From NCBI RefSeq assembly GCF_037975245.1, contig NC_092577.1:1958501-2022500 (forward strand): a stretch of DNA of 64,000 bases, read 5' to 3'. Under the pieces are notes generated by a model. It had not been told where the DNA came from and ran no database searches. It saw only the letters and a list, made by a program, of their open reading frames with translations. Numbering within the stretch: position 1 is the first letter of the stretch; every line of letters begins with the position of its first letter. This DNA is from Apostichopus japonicus. Its lineage: Eukaryota > Echinodermata > Holothuroidea > Aspidochirotida > Stichopodidae. This document shows positions 11,665 to 25,781 of this stretch, piece after piece. The translations under genes were made by a program, and so were the position numbers.

Positions 11665-14600
11665 AATCAACCCGTCAAATATGGGTCTGTTTTATATCCT
11701 GTATTTACAGAACTCGTAGATCTGTTTAAATCATGTGTATTGAATGTATTTAATATTTTCATATAGAAGTATAAACGTCTTTTTTCTGTAACACACGTAA
11801 TCTCAATTGGAATATATAATCGTAAGTGTACGAGCGGATTATGTGGACCGTCCACATAATCTTATACACATTTCATTATATTTTTTTATTGACTATAAAC
11901 CAAAATTAGGGTTTTAAATTTATCAACTATATTAATTCAAAATAACTGTGTTCTAAGGAAGGACCCCGCACCAAATATCGACAGATTCAGTAAGGAATCA
12001 ACCCGTCAAATATGGGTCTGTTTCATATCCTGTATTTACCGAACTCGTAGATCTGTTTAAATCATGTGCATTGAACGTATTTGATATATTCATATAGAAG
12101 TATTTACATTTTTTTTTCTGTAACACACGTAATCTCAATTGAAATATATAATCGTAATTGTATAATCGGTTTATGTGGATCGTCCACATTATATTATACG
12201 TATGATGTTGTATTGTTTATTGATTCTAAACCAAAACCGTATAATTGAAAATATTAAAAATTAATCAAGTGCATTAATTCACAATAACGGTCTTCTGAAT
12301 AAGGGCTACACACCCTCATATCTTGATGTGTTTCAGGTAGGAATCAACCCGTCAAATATGGGTCTGTTTTATATCCTGTATTTACAGAACTCGTAGATCT
12401 GTTTAAATCATGTGTATTGAATGTATTTAATATATTCATATAGAAGTATTGACATCTTTTTTTCTGTAACACACGTAATCTCAATTGGAATATATAATCG
12501 TAAGTGTACGAGCGGATTATGTGGACCGTCCACATAATCTTATACACATTTCATTGTATTGTTTATTGATTATAAACCAAAATTAGGGTTTTAAATTTAT
12601 CAACTATATTAATTCAAAATAACTGTGTTCTAAGGAAGGACCCAGCGCCAAATATCGACAGATTCAGTAAGGAATCAACCCGTCAAATATGGGTCTGTTT
12701 TATATCCTGTATTTACCGAACTCGTAGATCTAATAAAATCATGTGTACAGAAGGTATTGAATATATTCATATAGTAGTATTAACGTCTTTTTTTTCTTTC
12801 TGTAACACACGTAATCTCAATTGGAATATATAATCGTAAGTGTACGAGCGGATTATGTGGACCGTCCACATAATCTTATACACATTTCATTGTATTGTTT
12901 ATTGATTATAAACCAAAATTAGGTTTGAAATTTATCAACTACATTAATTCAAAACAACTGTGTTGAGAGTAAGGACCCAGCACTAAATATCTACAGATTC
13001 AGTAAGGAATCAACCCGTCAAATATGGGTCTGTTTTATATCCTGTATTTAAAGAACTCGTAGATCTAATTAAATCATGTGTACTGAAGGTATTGAATATA
13101 TTCATATAGTAGTATTAACGTCTTTTTTTTCTTTCTGTAACACACGTAATCTCAATTGGAATATATAATCGTAAGTGTACGAGCGGATTATGTGGACCGT
13201 CCACATAATCTTATACACATTTCATTGTATTGTTTATTGATTATAAACCAAAATTAGGGTTTGAAATTTATCAACTACATTAATTCAAAACAACTGTGTT
13301 GAGAGTAAGGACCCAGCACCAAATATCTACAGATTCAGTAAGGAATCAACCCGTCAAATATGGGTCTGTTTTATATCCTGTATTACCGAACTCGTAGATC
13401 TAATTAAATCATGTGTACTGAAGGTATTGAATATATTCATATAGTAGTATTAACGTCTTTTTTCTTTCTGTAACACACGTAATCTCAATTGGAATATATA
13501 ATCGTAAGTGTACGAGCGGATTATGTGGACCGTCCACATAATCTTATACACATTTCATTGTATTGTTTATTGATTATAAACCAAAATTAGGGTTGAAAAT
13601 TTATCAACTATATTAATTCAAAATAACTGTGTTCTAAGGAAGGACCCCGCGCCAAATATCGACAGATTCAGTAAGGAATCAACCCGTCAAATATGGGTCT
13701 GTTTTATATCCTGTATTTACCGAACTCGTAGATCTAATAAAATCATGTGTACAGAAGGTATTGAATATATTCATATAGTAGTAATAACGTCTTTTTTTTC
13801 TTTCTGTAACACACGTAATCTCAATTGGAATATATAATCGTAAGTGTACGAGCGGATTATGTGGACCGTCCACATAATCTTATACACATTTTATTGTATT
13901 GTTTATTGATTATAAACCAAAATTAGGTTTGAAATTTATCAACTACATTAATTCAAAACAACTGTGTTGAGAGGAAGGACCCAGCACCAAATATCTACAG
14001 ATTCAGTAAGGAATCAACCCGTCAAATATGGGTCTGTTTTATATCCTGTATTTACCGAACTCGTAGATCTAATTAAATCATGTGTACTGAAGGTATTGAA
14101 TATATTCATATAGTAGTATTAACGTCTTTTTTTTTCTTTCTGTAACACACGTAATCTCAATTGGAATATATAATCGTAAGTGTACGAGCGGATTATGTGG
14201 ACCGTCCACATAATCTTATACACATTTCATTGTATTGTTTATTGATTATAAACCAAAATTAGGGTTTGAAATTTATCAACTACATTAATTCAAAACAACT
14301 GTGTTGAGAGTAAGGACCCAGCACCAAATATCTACAGATTCAGTAAGGAATCAACCCGTCAAATATGGGTCTGTTTTATTTCTTGTATTTACCGAACTCG
14401 TAGATCTAATTAAATCATGTGTACTGAAGGTATTGAATATATTCATATAGTAGTATTAACGTCTTTTTTCTTTCTGTAACACACGTAATCTCAATTGGAA
14501 TATATAATCGTAAGTGTACGAGAGGATGATGTGGACCGTCCACATAATCTTATACACATTTCATTGTATTGTTTATTGATTATAAACCAAAATTAGGGTT

Positions 14601-15011
14601 GAAAATTTATCAACTACATTAATTCAAAATAACTGTGTTGAAAGGAAGGACCCAGCACCAAATATCGATGGATTCAGTAAGGAATCAACCCGTCAAATAT
14701 GGGTCTGTTTTATTTCTTGTATTTACCGAACTCGTAGATCTGTGTGAATCATGTGTATTGAATGAATTGAATATATTCATATAGTAGTATTAACGTCTTT
14801 TTTTTTCCTGTAACACAGGTAATCTCAATTGGAATATATAGTCATAAGTGTACGAGCGGATTATGTGGACCGTCCACATAATCTTATACACATTTCATTG
14901 TATTGTTTATTGATTATAAACCAAAATTAGGGTTGAAAATTGATCAACTCTATTAATTCAAAATAACCGTTCTTATGAAAGACCACGCACCAAATATCGA
15001 CAGATTCAGGA

Positions 15012-16836
15012 AGGAATCAACCCGTCAAATATGGGTCTGTTTTATAACCTTTAATTACTGAACTCGTAGATCTGTTTAAATCATGTATATAAAGATTTAT
15101 ATTAAAAACAGATAACTTTATCAAAAACAAAAATATATTTTTGCATGTCATACGGTTTACCTTTAGGTTAATATATTCTTAACAAAACTTTATTTGGGAA
15201 CATTGGGAAGAAAAAAATGTAAGCAATATCAACAACCCTGGTTACATGGGTTAGGATTATTATAGGAAAACCCGCAAGAATAACCCTAATCCTTAAGCCT
15301 TAATATTAGTATGATAATACTGTTGACCGTTCACATGACTGTCTTAAAAGCAGCTTGTTAAGAAAGATCACAACCAAAATATTTTCTTTGGTTAATAGAA
15401 TGTATTTGGATAGTAGTATTAACGTTTTTTTTTTTAGTAACACACGTAATCCCAATCGGAATATATAATCGTAAGTATATGAGCGGATTATGTGGACCGT
15501 CCACATCATCTGAGACACACGATATTGTATAACATATTGATTCTTAAGCAAAGCTCATCTTGAATATATTCAGAAATGATCAGCTAATCTTATACCCACT
15601 GACAGCCTTCTGAACAAGGGCCAAACCCTCAAATCTCGAAATATTTCAGTTAATCATCACTACGTCAAACAAGGGTCTGTTTATATCCTTTATTTTCCGA
15701 AGTTATAGATCTGTCTATATCATGTGTCATTGAGCATAGAAATATTGATATTAAAAATAGATAGCCATATAATATTAAATTTGTGCATGGAAGTCGGTTT
15801 ACCTACATTGTAATGAAACTTGATCTCAACTTTAATTGGGAACATTGGAAGTAAACCACTCCTGTAAACTGACCTCAATGACTACCGGTGCAAAGTTATG
15901 GATGGTATTGCTGCCCCCCCCCCGCACCCTTACCCCCCGACTTAAAAAGCCTGTGAAAATAAAACTTACTACTACCCTTATCCTGTAAGATAATACTCAT
16001 AACCATTCAAATATTAATTGTTCAAAACGAAGCTGTTAAGAAAATAGTGTGTATTAGGATAGTAGTGTAACGTGAATGGTTTTTATACTCATCCGTAGTA
16101 AGCGGTGCACTTAGCTACATAGCCAGCCATGTCATGAATATTTATAGTCAAGTGGTATGTAATTTAGGAGGGTTAAATGCTTATTGATGTGTTTTATAGT
16201 CTAATTAAGAGAGTTATGGGTTTAGTAAAACGGTATAATCAGTGAGTTAAATGTCTACAACATATTTGCATATGTTTAGGGGGATAATGTTGTTGTTGTT
16301 AATGAAATAGTTAAAGAGATTTTACGTCACATGTTGTATTGTTTTATTGCTTATTATATGTACCAGAGTGTCACCACGGCATCAATTTTTGAAATTAATC
16401 TATTATATAAGTTGTATTCACATTTACTAAATATTTGTACCCAGAGATTTTTTATTTTCTTGTTACTGTAATATGGCCTGGTCTCTAGTTACCACGGTTA
16501 ACCATGCAGGTAAAAACAGAATCTAACCACGACATTTCCGTAAAGGAACATCTGACAGTATTCTCTGCTGTGCTAAAGAGCCCCCGGAATGCAATAGTAG
16601 TGTTGAGGTTTTTGTTTAATATTCCACGTCATCCTAATTGAAATATATAATCGTAATTGTATAATCGGTTTATGTGGATCGTCCACAGTATATTATACGT
16701 ATGATGTCGTATTGTTAATTGATTATAACTAAAATCGTAATTGAAAATATTAAAAATTAATCAACTACATTAATTCACAATAACGGTCTTCTGAATAAGG
16801 GCTACACACCCTCATATCTTGATATGTTTCAGGTAG
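15012..16836 (+). repeat. Higher-order block copy 3 (~1.82 kb)
   Basis: Same order of sub-blocks as copies 1 and 2 but more diverged, with small indels, for example around 15085 and 16375-16440. It separates the 10-monomer array at 11665-15011 from the 22-monomer array at 16837-24010. Confidence 0.9.
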
Positions 16837-19800
16837 GAATCACCCCGTCAAATATGGGTCTGTTTTATATCCAGTATTTACCGAACTCGTAGATCTGTTT
16901 GAATCATGTGTATTGAATGTATTGAATATATTCATATAGAAGTATTAACGTCTTTTTTCTGTAGCACACGTAATCTCAATTGGAATATATAATCGTAAGT
17001 GTACGAGCGGATTATGTGGACCGTCCACATAATCTTATACACATTTCATTGTATTGTTTATTGATTATAAACCAAAATTAGGGTTTAAAATTTATCAACT
17101 ACATTAATTCAAAACAACTGTGTTGAAAGGAAGGACCCAGCACCAAATATCTACAGATTCAGTAAGGAATCAACCCGTCAAATATGGGTCTGTTTTATAT
17201 CCTGTATTTACCGAACTCGTAGATCTGTTGAAATCATGTGTACTGAATGTATTGAATATATTCATATAGTAGTATTAACGTCTTTTTTTTTCTGTAACAC
17301 ACGTAATCTCAATTGGAATATATAATCGTAAGTGTACGAGCGGATTATGTGGACCGTCCACATAATCTTGTACACATTTCATTGTATTGTTTATTGATTA
17401 TAAACCAAAATTAGGCAATAAAAATTTATCAACTCTGTAAATTCAAAATAACCGTTCTTAGGAACCACCCCACACCAAATATCGACAGATTCAGTAAGGA
17501 ATCAACCCGTCAAATATGGGTCTGTTTTATATCCTTTATTTACCGAACTCGTAGATCTGTTTGAATCATGTGTATTGAATGTATTGAATATATTCATATA
17601 GTAGTATTAACGTCTTTTTTTTCTGTAACACACGTAATCTCAATTGGAATATATAATCGTAAGTGTACGAGCGGATTATGTGGACCGTCCACATAATCTT
17701 ATACACATTTCATTATATTGTTTATTGATTATAAACCAAAATTAGGGTTTAAAATTTATGAACAACAATAATTCAAAATAACTGTGTTCAAAGGAAGGAC
17801 CCCGCACCAAATATCGACAGATTCAGTAAAGAATCAACCCGTCAAATATGGGTCTGTTTTATAACCTTTATTTACCGAACTCGTAGATCTGTTTGAATCA
17901 TGTGTATTGAATGTATTGAATATATTCATATAGCAGTATTAACGTCTTTTTTTCTGTAACACACGTAATCTCAATTGGAATATATAATCGTAAGTGTACG
18001 AGCGGATTATTTGGACCGTCCACATAATCTTATACACATTTCATTGTATTGTTTATTGATTATAAACCAAAATAAGGGCATAAAAATTTATCAACTCTGT
18101 TAATTCAAAATAACCGTTCTTAGGAAACACCCCGCACCAAATATCGATAGATTCAGTAAAGAATCAACCCGTCAAATATCGGTCTGTTTTAAAACCAGTA
18201 TTTAACCGAACTCGTAGATCTGTTTGAATCATGTGTATTGAATGTATTGAATATATTCATATAGTAGTATTAACGTCTTTTTTCTGTAGCACACGTAATC
18301 TCAATTGGAATATATAATCGTAAGTGTACGAGCGGATTATGTGGACCGTCCACATAATCTTATACACATTTCATTGTATTGTCTATTGATTATAAACCAA
18401 AATTAGGGTTTAAAGTTTATCAACTACATTAATTCAAAATAACTGTGTTGAAAGGAAGGACCCAGCACCAAATATCTACAGATTCAGTAAGGAATCAACC
18501 AGTCAAATATCGGTCTGTTTTATATCCTGTATTTACCGAACTCGTAGATCTGATTAAATCATGTGTACTGAATGTATTGAATATATTCATATAGTAGTAT
18601 TAACGTCTTTTTTTTCTTTCTGTAACACACGTAATCTCAATTGGAATATATAATCGTAAGTGTACGAGCGGATTATGTGGACCGTCCACATAATCTTATA
18701 CACATTTTATTGTATTGTTTATTGATTATAAACCAAAATTAGGTTTGAAATTTATCAACTACATTAATTCAAAACAACTGTGTTGAGAGGAAGGACCCAG
18801 CACCAAATATCTACAGATTCAGTAAGGAATCAACCCGTCAAATATGGGTCTGTTTTATATCCTGTATTTACCGAACTCGTAGATCTAATTAAATCATGTG
18901 TACTGAAGGTATTGAATATATTCATATAGTAGTATTAACGTCTTTTTTTTTCTTTCTGTAACACACGTAATCTCAATTGGAATATATAATCGTAAGTGTA
19001 CGAGCGGATTATGTGGACCGTCCACATAATCTTATACACATTTCATTGTATTGTTTATTGATTATAAACCAAAATTAGGGTTTGAAATTTATCAACTACA
19101 TTAATTCAAAACAACTGTGTTGAGAGTAAGGACCCAGCACCAAATATCTACAGATTCAGTAAGGAATCAACCCGTCAAATATGGGTCTGTTTTATTTCTT
19201 GTATTTACCGAACTCGTAGATCTAATTAAATCATGTGTACTGAAGGTATTGAATATATTCATATAGTAGTATTAACGTCTTTTTTCTTTCTGTAACACAC
19301 GTAATCTCAATTGGAATATATAATCGTAAGTGTACGAGCGGATTATGTGGACCGTCCACATAATCTTATACACATTTCATTGTATTGTTTATTGATTATA
19401 AACCAAAATAAGGGCTTAAAATTTATCAACTACATTAATCCAAAATAACTGTGTTGAAAGGAAGGACCCCGCACCAAATATCGATAGATTCAGTAAGGAA
19501 TCAACCCGTCAAATATGGGTCTGTTTTATATCCAGTATTTACCGAACTCGTAGATCTGTTTGAATCATGTGTATTGAATGTATTGAATATATTCATATAG
19601 TAGTATTAACGTCTTTTTTTCTGTAACACACGTAATCTCAATTGGAATATATAATCGTAAGTGTACGAGCGGATTATGTGGACCGTCCACATAATCTTAT
19701 ACACATTTCATTATATTGTTTATTGATTATAAACCAAAATAAGGGTTTAAAATTTATCAACAACAATAACTCAAAATAACTGTATTCAAAGGAAGGACCC

Positions 19801-20004
19801 CGCACCAAATATCGACAGATTCAGTAAAGAATCAACCCGTCAAATATGGGTCTCTTTTATAACCTTTATTTACCGAACTCGTAGATCTGTTTGAATCATG
19901 TGTATTGAATGTATTGAATATATTCATATAGTAGTATTAACGTCTTTTTTTCTGTAACACACGTAATCTCAATTGGAATATATAATCGTAAGTGTGCGAG
20001 CGGA

Positions 20005-21340
20005 TTATGTGGACCGTCCACATAATCTTATACATATTTCATTGTATTGTCTATTGATTATAAACCAAAATGAGGGTTACAAATTTATCAACTACATTAA
20101 TTCAAAATAACTGTGTTCTTATGAAAGACCCAGCACCAAATATCGACAGATTCAGTAGTGAATCAACCCGTCAAATATGGGTCTGTTTTATATCCTGTAT
20201 TTACCGAACTCGTAGATCTGTTTGAATCATGTGTACTGAATGTATTGAATTTATTCATATAGTAGTATTAACGCCTTTTTTTCTGTAACACACGTAATCT
20301 CAATTGGAATATATAATCGTAAGTGTACGAGCGGATTATGTGGACCGTCCACATAATCTTATACACATTTCATTGTATTGTCTATTGATTATAAACCAAA
20401 ATTAGGGTTACAAATTTATCAACTACATTAATTCAAAATAACTGTGTTCTTATGAAAGACCCACGCCAAATATCGACAGATTCAGTAGTGAATCAACCCG
20501 TCAAATATGGGTCTGTTTTATATCCTGTATTTACCGAACTCGTAGATCTGTTTGAATCATGTGTACTGAATGTATTGAATTTATTCATATAGTAGTATTA
20601 ACGCCTTTTTTTCTGTAACACACGTAATCTCAATTGGAATATATAATCGTAAGTGTACGAGCGGATTATGTGGACCGTCCACATAATCTTATACACATTT
20701 CATTGTATTGTCTATTGATTATAAACCAAAATTAGGGTTACAAATTTATCAACTACATTAATTCAAAATAACTGTGTTCTTATGAAAGACCCACGCCAAA
20801 TATCGACAGATTCAGTAGTGAATCAACCCGTCAAATATGGGTCTGTTTTATATCCTGTATTTACCGAACTCGTAGATCTGTTTGAATCATGTGTACTGAA
20901 TGTATTGAATTTATTCATATAGTAGTATTAACGCCTTTTTTTCTGTAACACACGTAATCTCAATTGGAATATATAATCGTAAGTGTACGAGCGGATTATG
21001 TGGACCGTCCACATAATCTTATACACATTTCATTGTATTGTCTATTGATTATAAACCAAAATTAGGGTTACAAATTTATCAACTACATTAATTCAAAATA
21101 ACTGTGTTCTTATGAAAGACCCACGCCAAATATCGACAGATTCAGTAGTGAATCAACCCGTCAAATATGGGTCTGTTTTATATCCTGTATTTACCGAACT
21201 CGTAGATCTGTTTGAATCATGTGTACTGAATGTATTGAATTTATTCATATAGTAGTATTAACGCCTTTTTTTCTGTAACACACGTAATCTCAATTGGAAT
21301 ATATAATCGTAAGTGTACGAGCGGATTATGTGGACCGTCC
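20005..21340 (+). repeat. Recently homogenised run of 330-bp monomers
   Basis: Palindromes at 20334, 20664, 20994 and 21324 are exactly 330 bp apart, and by eye the monomers between 20400 and 21320 are identical, including the private variants 'acgcctttt' and 'cccacgcc'. The same variant reappears near 23085-23280. Confidence 0.85.
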
Positions 21341-24010
21341 ACATAATCTTATACACATTTCATTGTATTGTTTATTGATTATAAACCAAAATTATTGTTA
21401 CAAATTTATCAACTACATTATTTCAAAATAACTGTGTTCAAAGGAAGGACCCCGCACCAAATATTGACAGATTCAGTAAGGAATCAACCCGCCAAATATG
21501 GGTCTGTTTTATATCCTGTATTTACCGAACTCGTAGATCTGTTTGAATCATGTGTACTGAATGTATTGAATATATTCATATAGTAGTATTAACGTCTTTT
21601 TTTCTGTAACACACGTAATCTCAATTGGAATATATAATCGTAAGTGTACGAGCGGATTATGTGGACCGTCCACATAATCTTATACACATTTCATTGTATT
21701 GTTTATTGATTATAAACCAAAATAAGGGCTTAAAATTTATCAACTACATTAATTCAAAATAACTGTGTTGAAAGGAAGGACCCAGCACCAAATATCGATA
21801 GATTCAGTAAAGAATCAACCCGTCAAATATGGGTCTGTTTTATATCCTGTATTTACCGAACTCGTAGATCTGTTTGAATCATGTGTATTGAATGTATTGA
21901 ATATATTCATATAGTAGTATTAACGTCTTTTTTTCTGTAACACACGTAATCTCAATTGGAATATATAATCGTAAGTGTACGAGCGGATTATGTGGACCGT
22001 CCACATAATCTTATACACATTTCATTATATTGTTTATTGATTATAAACCAAAATAAGGGTTTAAAATTTATCAACAACAATAACTCAAAATAACTGTGTT
22101 CAAAGGAAGGACCCCGCACCAAATATCGACAGATTCAGTAAAGAATCAACCCGTCAAATATGGGTCTCTTTTATAACCTTTATTTACCGAACTCGTAGAT
22201 CTGTTTGAATCATGTGTATTGAATGTATTGAATATATTCATATAGTAGTATTAACGTCTTTTTTTCTGTAACACACGTAATCTCAATTGGAATATATAAT
22301 CGTAAGTGTGCGAGCGGATTATGTGGACCGTCCACATAATCTTATACACATTTCATTGTATTGTCTATTGATTATAAACCAAAATGAGGGTTACAAATTT
22401 ATCAACTACATTAATTCAAAATAACTGTTCTTAGGAAAGACCCAGCACCAAATATCGACAGATTCAGTAAAGAATCAACCCGTCAAATATGGGTCTGTTT
22501 TATATCCTGTATTTACCGAACTCGTAGATCTGTTTGAATCATGTGTATTGAATGTATTGAATATATTCATATAGTAGTATTAACGTCTTTTTTTCTGTAA
22601 CACACGTAATCTCAATTGGAATATATACTCTTAAGTGTGCGAGCGGATTATGTGGACCGTCCACATAATCTTATACACATTTCATTGTATTGTTTATTGA
22701 TTATAAACCAAAATTAGGGTTACAAATTTATCAACTACAATAATTCAAAATAACTGTGTTCAATTGAAAGACCCCGCACCAAATATCGACAGATTCAGTA
22801 AGGAATCAACCCGTCAAATATGGGTCTGTTTTATATCCTGTATTTACCGAACTCGTAGATCTGTTTAAATCATGTGTACTGAATGAATTGAATATATCCA
22901 TATAGTAGTATTAACGTAGTTTTCTTTCTGTAACACACGTAATCTCAATTGGAATATATAATCGTAAGTGTACGAGCGGATTATGTGGACCGTCCACATA
23001 ATCTTCTACACATTTCATTGTATTGTCTATTGATTATAAACCAAAATTAGGGTTACAAATTTATCAACTACATTAATTCAAAATAACTGTGTTCTTATGA
23101 AAGACCCACGCCAAATATCGACAGATTCAGTAGTGAATCAACCCGTCAAATATGGGTCTGTTTTATATCCTGTATTTACCGAACTCGTAGATCTGTTTGA
23201 ATCATGTGTACTGAATGTATTGAATTTATTCATATAGTAGTATTAACGCCTTTTTTTCTGTAACACACGTAATCTCAATTGGAATATATAATCGTAAGTG
23301 TACGAGCGGATTATGTGGACCGTCCACATAATCTTATACACATTTCATTGTATTGTTTATTGATTATAAACCAAAATTAGGGTTACAAATTTATCAACTA
23401 CATTATTTCAAAATAACTGTGTTCAAAGGAAGGACCCAGCACCAAATATTGACAGATTCAGTAAGGAATCAACCCGCCAAATATGGGTCTGTTTTATATC
23501 CTGTATTTACCGAACTAGTAGATCTGTTTGAATCATGTGTATTGAATGTATTGAATTGATTCATATAGTAGTATTAACGACTTTTTTTCTGTAACACACG
23601 TAATCTCAATTGGAATATATAATCGTAAGTGTACGAGCGGATTATGTGGACCGTCCACATAATCTTATACACATTTCATTGTATTGTTTATTGATTATAA
23701 ACCAAAATTAGGGTTACAAATTTATCAACTACATTATTTCAAAATAACTGTGTTCAAAGGAAGGACCCCGCACCAAATATTGACAGATTCAGTAAGGAAT
23801 CAACCCGTCAAATATGGGTCTGTTTTATATCCTGTATTTACCGAACTCGAAGATCTGTTTAAATCATTTGTATTGAATGTATTGAATATATTCATATAGA
23901 AGTATTAACGTCTTTTTTTTCTGTAACACACGTAATCTCAATTGGATTATATAATCGTAAGTGTATGAGCGGATTATGTGGACCGTCCACATAATCTTAT
24001 ACACATGATG

Positions 24011-24560
24011 TGGTATAACATATTGACTCTAAAGCAAAGCTCCTCTTAAATTTATTCAGAAATGATCAGCTAATCTAATTCACACTGACCATAACCATGC
24101 TAACCACATATTTCGATAAAACGAATATACTTCATTTTAACTTTGGTAATTGTTTTTTGTGTCATACATATACACTATTATGGCAATAAGTGAGTACATT
24201 ATAAAGGGTCAAAAGGCTTATACCCATATCATTAACATTTCCCTTACATTGGGTAGATTGCATGGGTATTGTCAGTACTTTATGTCTGTATTTGGTGTGT
24301 GGCGATTAGATATGCCTGCTATGTATAATGTATATAAAGTTAGTATACAGGGGGATTATGGGGACTGTCCACATAATAATGTCCACACTATCATGTATAC
24401 CGACTTTTCTCTCAATAAATAAAATTGCATTTCTGAAGGTATAGATAGCTCCACTCACCATAACAGCAGAAACCACTTAATTTTTACGGGCCTAGCTTGT
24501 GTACATCTAGTAGTCCCCGTAACCCTGTCATATGCCAACGTCCACATAACCCAGGTAATA
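24011..24560 (+). other. Satellite edge and degenerate palindrome; no gene
   Basis: The array ends in a higher-order-block tail ('taacatattgactctaaagc'). A decayed palindrome box ('ggattatggggactgtcc') lies at 24353-24375. The ORF at 24150-24422 spans this decayed repeat and is not considered a gene. Confidence 0.5.
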
Positions 24561-24565
24561 TATGT

Positions 24566-24568
<3 letters not shown>

Positions 24569-24610
<42 letters not shown>
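24569..24610. repeat. (TA)n microsatellite
   Basis: About 21 TA repeats, uninterrupted. Confidence 0.9.
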
Positions 24611-24611
<1 letters not shown>

Positions 24612-24859
24612 CAACCCTGACAATACACCGGCTTTTACGTAGGGGAATCGTGTAGTGGTATGCCTATAATATAAACAAGAACATTTAATGATGAAACCTT
24701 TAATTAATATACAATAACAAAATGACTGTCAAATAGCGAAGCGAGAAATTTGGCCGTAGACTAGTTACCATATATGCAGGCCTGGACGGCATACAATGCA
24801 AACTGCTGTAAGGTATACAACTAAAGTGTGTATGATAATGTTATAGGCTATGTATATAT

Positions 24860-25190
24860 GCTGATGTGAATTGTCGGAAATCAAGTACAACTACTGTAGT
24901 GTCTAGAAATAATGCCAGCATTAAAATACGGCACTAGTCAACTGATTTAAGTGAACCATTAAATGTTACGTGCACATGCCGTGAATATCGAAATCAAGTA
25001 AAACGACTTAATCTAGACCAAATGCCAGCATAAATATACTGCACTTGTCAACCGATTTAAGTGAACCATTAAATTATGCGTGCATATGCAATGAATGTCG
25101 GAAATCAAGTAGAACGAGTGTATAGACATATAGTACCAGCAAAAATATACTGTACTTATCAACTGATTTAATTGGACCATTAAAAGAATA
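24860..25190. repeat. ~110-bp tandem repeat, about 3 copies
   Basis: The unit carries 'gccagcat..aaatatac', 'gcac..gtcaac.gatttaag', 'gaaccattaaat' and 'cggaaatcaagta'. Copies begin near 24910, 25020 and 25133 with moderate divergence. Minus-strand ORFs over this stretch are repeat frames. Confidence 0.75.
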
Positions 25191-25384
25191 ACGAAGACAG
25201 GGATCATATTTAAAAAATATAATAAAACACCCTCCTGAAATTTGTTGTAGAAACAGGGTGGTACTAAATTTCTTGTAAAACAAATAATCAGATTTTTTCT
25301 ACATAACACTTTTGAGATATTAGCTGTCAAGATGACCTCGCTTTGTACAGAGATACATTTACAACCTCTGTACAAACACTGCAC

Positions 25385-25735
25385 AATATATTCTCGTATT
25401 AATAAGAATATATACCGTCGCGTATTAATACGAATATATACGCGTATTAATACGAATATATACGCGTATTAAATCAGACAATAACTGGCATGTCTTATAT
25501 AGCTTTCACCCACAATTAATACGTGTTTATATTCGAATTAATACGTGTATATATTCGAATTAATACGTGTATATATTCGAATTAATACGTGTATATATTC
25601 GAATTAATACGTGTTTATATTCGAATTAATACGTGTATATATTCAAATTAATACGTGTATATATTTGAATTAATCCTCATGTGTATTCGTATGAAGACCT
25701 GTTTATTTTCGAATTAATACACGGATATATTATAT
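25385..25735. repeat. 22-bp minisatellite in two opposing orientations
   Basis: Left block (25395-25470) repeats 'cgtattaatacgaatatata'. After a ~45-nt spacer the right block (25517-25735) repeats 'attaatacgtgtatatattc' about nine times, which is the reverse-complement type. Each unit contains the palindrome 'attaat' next to a purine/pyrimidine alternating 'acgtgtatat' stretch. The whole can fold into a long hairpin. Confidence 0.8.
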
Positions 25736-25781
25736 AACATTTTAAAACCATCCAATGAAAATGTCTTTAAAAATGTTTTAA

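Larger units (their letters stand above)
6880..24010 (+). repeat. Satellite block, ~330-bp monomer family
   Basis: Each full monomer has, in order: box A ('aatcaacccgtcaaatatgg', 'ttaccgaactcgtagatctg', 'catgtgta'), a T-rich tract preceded by 'agtattaacg', box B ('cacacgtaatctcaattgga', 'atatataatcgtaagtgtac', 'gagcg' and the palindrome), then 'attgtttattgattataaac' and a variable linker ending 'agattcagtaagg'. Palindrome-to-palindrome spacing across 17010-23972 runs from 329 to 336 bp over 22 consecutive copies. All are in the same orientation. Divergence is low in the right-hand array and higher at the left edge. Short ORFs inside are repeat frames, not genes. Confidence 0.95.

Noticed and set aside
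20005-21340. Satellite as a CRISPR array or hammerhead-ribozyme satellite
   Set aside because: Monomers are 330 bp without unique spacers, and I could not find the hammerhead core words (CTGATGA, GAAA) in the monomer.
21368-21583. Plus-strand ORFs starting MFIDYKPKL in several monomers
   Set aside because: Same reason; they vary with repeat substitutions and are interrupted in sister monomers.
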